Of a stretch of 64,000 nt of DNA, positions 57,590 to 64,000 are shown piece after piece (the stretch's first letter is position 1; each line of letters begins with the position of its first letter). Below the pieces are notes generated by a model. The model was not told the DNA's origin. It saw nothing but the letters and a program-made list of their open reading frames with translations, and did no database searches. The position numbers were made by a program, and so were the translations under genes. Source of the DNA: Plectosphaerella cucumerina (taxonomy: Eukaryota; Ascomycota; Sordariomycetes; Glomerellales; Plectosphaerellaceae); contig JAGPXD010000003.1 of NCBI GenBank assembly GCA_020746995.1, forward strand, positions 3,844,001 to 3,908,000. The letters are read 5' to 3'.

Positions 57590-59116
57590 TCACCGCAATC
57601 TGAATCTGCCATCCTCCACGCCGTGCCATGCCGGCGCAACCTCTTGCACAATGTCGCACCGAATCTGAATAGGACTCGACCGTCGCGACTGCGACCGCGG
57701 CTTCTTCTCCGTCATATGCCCCGCAGCAATATGAGTGGTCACCTCAGCCCTCTGGTCCGGCCGAAGACCTTCTATCGTGTCTTCTGACCCTGTTTGGGTG
57801 TGACTCAACGTTCTCCCCGACCGCGGACTCCCCTCAAGGTCTCCCAACTCGCATCCAGCATCACCACTACCAGCACCAGCACTGTAGGACCCCTGCCCCT
57901 GAGACATCCGGTATGAGTGCTGGCTCAGCTCAAAGTGTGCCTCGGCGTACAGGTCGTCCTTGCTCTCAGACGTGGGGACCTTGCGCCGCGGTCGATGCGA
58001 CTCGGGTCGTGATGGGAGGATGGCCCCAGACTCGTTGGAGTAGTCGGGCCGCGCGTATTTGTTGGAGCTTCTCGTAAGGAGGGCAGAGAGTCCAGGGCAC
58101 CAGTGTGCAACCAGCGGTCGGAAGGTCAGGAGACACGAGCAGGTGAGGCCGCAACAGAGCTCCCCGATCGACCAGCCCGCGGCCTCGACGTTCTCCCACG
58201 TGTAGTCTTCGGTAAGCTTCAAGAACTTGATGCGGATGATCGATATGGACACAGTGCTGTGGCAGTATTGTTAGACGTTCGTTGTCATCCGAAGCTTGTC
58301 CCGGTGTGTTCGACTCACAAAAACCCGAGGCAGAAGATACCGAGCAGGACATACTTCTGCCCCCTAGCTAGATTCAGCTTCCCGATGACCGGGAGGGGTA
58401 AGACAAAGACGATGACGTCGGTGATGATGTTCCCGCCTGCGTTGATGTACCACTGAGGGTAGTTGGGAATACACGAGCCGTCGATACTGGGGTTCCAGAA
58501 CTTCTCAATGGGCGTGCAGATGAAGATCTCGACAAGGACCTGCGAGGTGCTCCAGCCAAAGACAATCACCATAGCGGCGATGAAGATATTTCGGTATCGT
58601 TGAACGGCCAGAATGCGCCAGTACTGCAGCAGGAAAGTAACTTTGATGCCCATGAGGGCAGCGTTGTAGAAGATGACCGATGAGTAGAATGTCTGGAAGA
58701 TGTCAGCATGCCGCTTCATGAAGCAGGGGAGAACTGCTAACTTTCATGTACAATTGCTGCATCTCGAGGGAAAGGAAGTAGACGTGGGTTCCAAACCCGT
58801 GCGTGGTGTCTGATCATGTCAGAAAGAAGAACACAGGTTGCGACCCTTGGTAGCTTACTGTATGCCACGCAAAATCCACAGGCAAAAACCAATAGCTGGG
58901 GATGTCAGTTCAATCCAAGCCGGCCCTCGAAAGGGGTCAACTTACAAAAGCAACAATGGCAGCATAGTCGTCCACCCCCCATGCTTTGATCAAAACAGTC
59001 CGGGTATAAACTCGTAACGACAGCGCCAGAAAGGCAACACTGAGAACAAAAGAGGTGTACCCAATGACGACATGTTTCCTCGAGTCCGAGGGACTGACAC
59101 CTGGAGGCGCTTCCAT
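57590..59116 (-). CDS. Seven-helix rhodopsin-domain (Pth11-like) membrane protein
   Basis: Five exons (59116-58946, 58895-58859, 58809-58742, 58692-58319, 58256-57590) give 438 residues; one exon is just 37 nt. Seven hydrophobic segments occupy residues about 18-300. Landmarks are KAWGVDDYAAIVAF after helix 1, QLYMKTFYSSVIFYNAALMGIKVTFLLQYWRI, the loop CTPIEKFWNPSIDGSCIPN, and LPLPVIGKLNLARGQKYVLLGIFCLGFFTVSISIIRI, all standard for the fungal rhodopsin-domain family that includes Pth11-like receptors. There is no CFEM domain. The cytosolic tail (about 130 residues) is Ser/Arg-rich with KKPRSQSRRSSP, a likely phosphorylation region. Ligand unknown. Confidence 0.88.
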
Positions 59117-60896
59117 TCGGATGGTGGTGTGCTGCGTAATAGTGTAGATCGATCTACTATGGATCGAAGGGGGTGAGAGCCCAGACACATCTATGGGACG
59201 ACAGAGCCCGAGGACGTCCTCCAGTTATAGCATCTGCCGCTCGACCTTGAACCAAACCTCCACTTCCCCCGACTCCTGATCAGCTAGGTCCCGTCTCCAG
59301 CAGAAACCGGGAACCGTTAGAGAACTGCAGCTGCCGCCGCCACAGCCCGCTCACTCAAGCCCTACTACGATTCAGCAACCTTCTTGGCGACCTGGTCCTG
59401 GCCACAACTGAAAATCTCACGCCATCACACGGCTCCGCCGTTCTGCTACCATGGGCCACCATGCCGAGACGCCGAGCCCGATGCGCACGTTGCACCGGCG
59501 AAGGGGATCTATTGGCAACGCGGATGCACGACACGGCTGGCTGGTCAGCACACAGCGTCAGGGGTGGGCAGCCACATGGAAAATTGGCCTGCAGGAGAGG
59601 GCGTCGCGGGGCGAGTCAAGCGCGTGCAGATCGACGGCCTCGCAGGGCGTGGCAGGGGCTGCTTTGACGGAAGGGGGAGGACAGCCGCGATGCAGGCGCA
59701 GGGGATGTTGTTCGGGAAGTCCGATGAGATATGGGAATAGCCGCCACAGCCCGAGGTCTGTACGTCGCTGAGAATGAGAAATTGGAAACCTCTTTCTCAG
59801 GGACTTCCTTGGCAAAAAAGTCGAGAAAATAAGGAACAACTGCTGCTCGACCTCTGCCATCCTGTGTCCAGCAGATCCCCTCCCACCCCGAGCACATCAG
59901 CCCGGCCCTAACCTTCGCGCCTCCACTGGCGTCGTCAGGCCGTGGAGGGGTCGGGTGTCATCCTAATATCCACCCGGGGGAGGAGACGCGATGAACCGGG
60001 GCGGTCCGAGCGGCGGCACAGGGGACCATGGTCGACGGCACTCCGAATCGGAACCCCGCGGCTAATTGCGGGTTGCATGCGAAGCTTTCTCCAGGTTCTT
60101 GTGGGTTGCTAGTAAAAGCTTCCTATCATGGGATGGCATGTTGACGGTTTGCCATTTTGTGGACGGCTTCGAGTCCGAGAGCGACGAGATGGCAAGGTCA
60201 CCATCGTTGGGCGGACGCCGTCGGCGTTGGCCCCGATCCGGACACGAGCTCGCACTGGTTCAGGCATAATCGCGAGTCGTGCGCACGGCCGCGATGTCAC
60301 CGTGGATGTCGTTAGGGTCTTGGGGCATGTTTCCGCCCCCCTAGACAGTGATCTGCGCTTTCCCTCAGCAGGTGATGATGACGAGGAGCGAGGCAGCGCG
60401 GACGAGCATCCGCAAGGAGCGATGTGACGGCGCCAGGGGGGCAGGTGAGAAGACAGCCGGCAGGCAAAACGATCATGGACGATAGAACCAAGATTTCGAT
60501 CCGGCCAGCCAGGGGGGTGCCACGCACGCTCAACGCATGTGATAGATAAGTATGTTATGTGGTTATTAAATCCGCGTCTGCCCCGTGCCGAGGAGGGGAG
60601 GGACGACGACTAATTGTTGCAGTGTTGCATCCATCTAGCTACGGTGGAAGGGTGGTGTTGGGATATAATGGGAATAACAACGGCTCGCGCGCGGGCGGGG
60701 GAGGAGGAGGAGCAGCAGGAGGGCAAGATAACTCAAGGAACTCGTCGTCACCGGGACATCGGCCGGCGACACACAGACACACACTCACCGACGCCGGGCG
60801 GAGGGGCGGGGGACGGAGGCGCCCCGAGACGGTGACCACCCCTCGGGGCCATCGGGCGCCGGCCGGCCAGCCCAAAGTCCATCCATCGAAACTTTT
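59117..60896. other. Intergenic region, no gene seen
   Basis: A 1.8-kb stretch with scattered short frames. 60680-60850 is purine-rich and low in complexity beside the 3' end of the DUF7726 gene. No RNA gene recognised. Confidence 0.4.
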
Positions 60897-62281
60897 TCAG
60901 CGCCGGGGCGGCCGGCGAGGCTCCCCGACCTGCACGTAGTGGATGCGTCCAAACTCGTCGAGGATGGGTTCCTCGCCCTGGAAGACGGTCACGTGCGTCA
61001 GCAGCTCGGTGGTGTTCATGCCCTCATCCTTGTAGATCTCCTCCATCTTGAGGCGTGTCTGGTCCTTGGGACGACGGTCCTTGATACGGCGCTTCTCGAA
61101 GAAGACGTAGGCCGTGTAATAGACGCAGCTGGTGTTTCCCGCGGTGGGTCCCTTTTTCGCGAGGAAGTCGTTGAGCTGCTTCGATTGCACCTTGCGGTCG
61201 TTGGGCAGAGCCTTTGCGATCTCGCGGCAAAAGGCTGATGCTGTGACGTCGTCGTGGTCGGCGAGGAACCGGTTGATCTTGCGCCGCACCTTGTCGCACG
61301 TGTCGAAGACCTTGACGGATTGGCTCTCCTCGCCTTCGAGGGTGATGCCGCTGACGTCGAGGGCCTCGACAACCCGCGTCGGCCGCTTGGTCTGGGCTCG
61401 GGGTTTGGGCTGCTCGGGTTGTTGGGGCTGCTGCTGTGGCTGAGGCTGCGGCTGTTGGGACTGCTGATGGTGTTCCCGCTCCCGCTCACGGAAGAACTGG
61501 CTCGCACGATGGCAGAATTCTGTATTGGAGCCGGCGTGGGGGCCTGATAGGCTTCCAAACTGCGCGTACTCCTGGGTGGTGCTCCTGGTGTGGTCGAGGA
61601 AGGCCCGCAGCGACATGGGGCCGGCAGGCGGCTTGACGAGAGCCTCGATCTTTTCTCGGAGATGGTCGCAATTGACAAGCTCGTATGCTCCACTGCCACC
61701 GCCACCGACGCCGCCGCCACTACTGCTGCTGGCGCCATATGATTCCTCCAACACTTCGGATTTTCGCTTCCTTGCCGTCGACTTGGGCGCCGTCGTCGGT
61801 ATCGTCTGTTGTGGCGGGATGGATCTTGCGGGGGGCGGTGCGTGGTGCAGCATGGGCGGCGGAATGTGCTGTCTGGGGGGAAGGGCATATGCCGTCGTGG
61901 GGTGGGCTATTGTCGTGGCATGGCTGCTGATGGGAATGCTGGTGGGAAGGACGTGCCTCGGTGGCTGGGGGGCGGCGATGTGGGAGCTGCTGTTGGTGCT
62001 GTGCAGGCCGGGTCGGGTCTTCTCGTAGGGATGATGGCCGGCGGTATTCTCGTCTCGTAACGGCTCGGTCAGCCACGACGACTTGGGTTCACGGTCAGCA
62101 TTCCTCGTCACGATGGGGCGTCCGGGTGGGCGTGGCTTACTATCGACGGCAGGGTCACGTCGGTCGGTCGGGCGTGTGTCGTCGGAGGCAGGGCGGGCGG
62201 GAGGTTGATGGCCTTGTTAACGTCGCCGGTGGAAAGAGGCTGCATGCCTGCGGCTTCCCAAGGGCGCCAGCTATGTGCCAT
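60897..62281 (-). CDS. DUF7726-type protein, possible DNA- or chromatin-associated
   Basis: Two exons (62281-62141, 62081-60897) give 441 residues. The large open frame has no ATG at its beginning; adding the first exon (MAHSWRPWEAAG...) through a GTAAGC donor, GCTGAC branch and AAG acceptor supplies one in frame. Residues 50-190 are Pro/His/Gly-rich and disordered, with a KRKSE basic patch. Residues about 290-400 form the folded part: FDTCDKVRRKINRFLADHDDVTASAFCREIAKAL, then SKQLNDFLAKKGPTAGNTSCVYYTAYVFFEKRRIKDRRPK, the fungal DUF7726 pattern. A second copy-like helical unit lies near 155-215 (DHLREKIEALV...MSLRAFLDHT), so the domain may be duplicated. Gln-rich spacer between them. Function unknown. 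Confidence 0.8.
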
Positions 62282-63346
62282 GTCTACCGCTGGAGGTGCA
62301 CGCGGCGGCGGCGGGCGGGGATGGGGGCGTTAACGGTGTTGTCTGGCTTTGGTTTCGATGGCGCACCCGGCTTCGTCAGGTCGGGTTATTCGGTGAGGAA
62401 TGCGATGCGTTTCGGAGGACGGTGACTCGCGGACAGTGCAGGCGGGAATTCGAGCCAGGTTCAGAGATGGATCGCATGTGCCTGCCTCGGTGTGGGCTCT
62501 CTGGGACGGGTTTGGTTTGGGGAGAACGGACCGGGAGGAGGGAGGGTGAGGTGAAGTCATTGGGCCGGGCCCCAGAATATTTTTGGCCCGGGGGGCTGGA
62601 GTCGCGTATCGAACGCGCTGTCCACGCTAGCCCGCCCAAAATTTCCTGCGAATAATAAGCTTACTTTCGGCCCGGACGCGATGACTCAGCGGGATGGCCT
62701 GGTTCTATTGGCTCCATTGCCGTCCCTTTTAATTCATCCCTTGGTGCCTGCTGTGCTGTGCTGTCCTGTTTTTGTCTCGTACCGCTCGGCCTTGTGGAAT
62801 CCAGGGATTCCTCCGGGAAATTGGAAGCAAACATCTCGCTTGCACAGCTGGTGTGGGCGGCACTGCATCTCGACGTCGAAACGGGTGGGTGCCCTACCTC
62901 GGCAGCAGCAGCGACGCAAGCTCGTACTGGCGGACGTGTACCGGCGCAACGCTAGCCAACGCGTCAAATCAGCGGCGAGTATTGAGCTCCAATTTGAAGC
63001 TTGAAGTCCCTTTATTTACGTTCAATGAGGGGTCAATTGGCCAAAGCTCAACAATTTACAGTCATCTGCTTCGTCGATTTTGTCCAGTCGTGCATCGCTA
63101 TTCGCCATCAGGCGCCTTGGCATCTAGATTTTGACCCTGAACATGCTACGCCCCAATCAACAAGATGCAACACTGACTTGCTCAAAACATCAACTTCGCG
63201 TCTCATCGTCATCTATCCAAATCATCATCAATATGGCTGCAGATCATCTTCACAAACAAGGACAACTTTGTTTCATGCCCCATGGAAGCTACAAATCGAC
63301 CACAATGTCTCTCCAGACACGTTTTTACGGTACAATCTGCAGCAGT
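62282..63346. other. Intergenic region, no gene seen
   Basis: The region lies between the DUF7726 start and the 3' end of the MFS gene. Frames are short and unsupported. Confidence 0.4.
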
Positions 63347-64000
63347 TCAAACCGAGTTCCATCGCCTGACCTTCTCCTCCGTCGCAATCCTCATCCGCTT
63401 CCCATACATCCAAAGCGGCACGGTCAGGAGCCCAAAAAGCCCCATTAGCATCCCAAAGATTCCGAATGGCTCGGCGGCACCTTTGTCGTGAATCCACTCA
63501 GCAGCAAAGAAGGTCCACGCAAACGCCACGATCGACCTGAGAATCGTCACGACAGTGAAGCAGTCCGCCGCGCGAGGCCCGTATGAGTCAATGAGGTAAT
63601 TGAACCCAACGGATGGCACCTGCATCAGGCCAAACGTCACCATCCCGTAACCCACCTGCAGACCAACCCAGCGGGTACCGCCGGGGCTGTCGGCGCAGAA
63701 GCCGAAGACGAAGAAGCCGCCCGTGGCGATGGCAAGCGGCAGGAACATGGTCGGCAGGCGGTCCTCCGCCTCGGCCAGGCCGCCCTGCTTTCTCTTCGCC
63801 TGGGATTTGAGCCGGCTGTCCGACAGAAGGTGCGTATACGCCCAGCCGACGGCGGCGCCGATGAGGCTGCCGATGTTGATCAGGCCTGCGTTGGGACCCC
63901 AACTGTACGGAGGCGAGGCCATGAGCTGAGCACCGATTGTCGAAATGGTCACAATGCCGCCCACGAGTCCCGCGTAGTGCAGCATCACCACCCAGGTGCC
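63347..64000 (-). CDS. MFS transporter, 3' part
   Basis: The gene runs out of the window; 218 codons including the stop are visible, covering the last six helices of a major facilitator. Helices are recognisable as GGIVTISTIGAQLM, AGLINIGSLIGAAVGWAYTHLL, LPTMFLPLAIATGGFFVFGFCA, GYGMVTFGLMQVPSVGFNYLIDSYG, ILRSIVAFAWTFFAAEWI and FGIFGMLMGLFGLLTVPLWMYGKRMR. The segment NYLIDSYGPRAADCFTVVTILRS is typical of the drug/H+ antiporter-like fungal MFS subgroup related to HOL1. Cargo cannot be inferred from this half. No intron appears in the visible part. Confidence 0.85.
   Translation of the reverse strand, partial: GTWVVMLHYAGLVGGIVTISTIGAQLMASPPYSWGPNAGLINIGSLIGAAVGWAYTHLLSDSRLKSQAKRKQGGLAEAEDRLPTMFLPLAIATGGFFVFGFCADSPGGTRWVGLQVGYGMVTFGLMQVPSVGFNYLIDSYGPRAADCFTVVTILRSIVAFAWTFFAAEWIHDKGAAEPFGIFGMLMGLFGLLTVPLWMYGKRMRIATEEKVRRWNSV

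Noticed and set aside
1..64000. CRISPR arrays, operons, insertion sequences
   Set aside because: The DNA is eukaryotic with spliceosomal introns; I saw no regular direct-repeat array, transposase or terminal inverted repeats.

Overview
This window is nuclear DNA of a filamentous ascomycete (Pezizomycotina, most likely a Sordariomycete). The genes carry short introns (about 43-81 bp) with GTRNGT-type donors and CTRAC branch points. Codons are C-ending, genes are monocistronic on both strands, and there is a Zn2Cys6 regulator, a Pth11/rhodopsin-like membrane protein and an intron-containing tRNA-Met(CAU). About 26 protein genes, one tRNA and one gene relic can be supported. The species cannot be named from sequence alone.

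Layout. 0-11.6 kb: 3' part of a GH3 beta-glucosidase, a LaeA-like methyltransferase, mitochondrial ClpP, sterol 14-alpha-demethylase CYP51, dihydroxy-acid dehydratase ILV3 and a LOA1-type acyltransferase. 12.3-16.0 kb: a kinesin-14 (KlpA/Kar3 type) whose frame is broken by one in-frame TAG. 16.5-27.4 kb: a fungus-specific protein, a thioesterase-fold hydrolase, a Ser-rich disordered protein, two four-helix membrane proteins and a 999-residue SLIP-GC-like GTPase. 27.4-30.4 kb: no recognisable gene. 30.4-40.8 kb: an unknown protein, the sterol acyltransferase ARE2, a Zn2Cys6 regulator of COL-26/AmyR type, then a 3.5-kb gene-free stretch upstream of it. 40.8-47.2 kb: RNase T2, an alpha/beta hydrolase, and a convergent siderophore-esterase and siderophore-transporter pair. 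48-50 kb: tRNA-Met and a broken Cys-rich (DUF3716-like) gene. 50.3-64 kb: a SET-MYND protein, a promethin-like lipid-droplet protein, FHIP (dynein/early-endosome adaptor), a Pth11-like receptor, a DUF7726 protein and the 3' part of an MFS transporter.

Working relationships. The strongest linkage is the siderophore pair. A trilactone-type esterase and an ARN/MirB-type transporter point tail to tail, and both upstream regions carry the 11-mer ATCTGATAAGA, which contains the GATA iron-repressor consensus ATCWGATAA. Several lipid genes (CYP51, LOA1, ARE2, promethin-like) lie in the window but are scattered and probably not a regulated cluster. There is no polyketide or peptide synthase, so the LaeA-like gene and the P450 do not mark a secondary-metabolite cluster.
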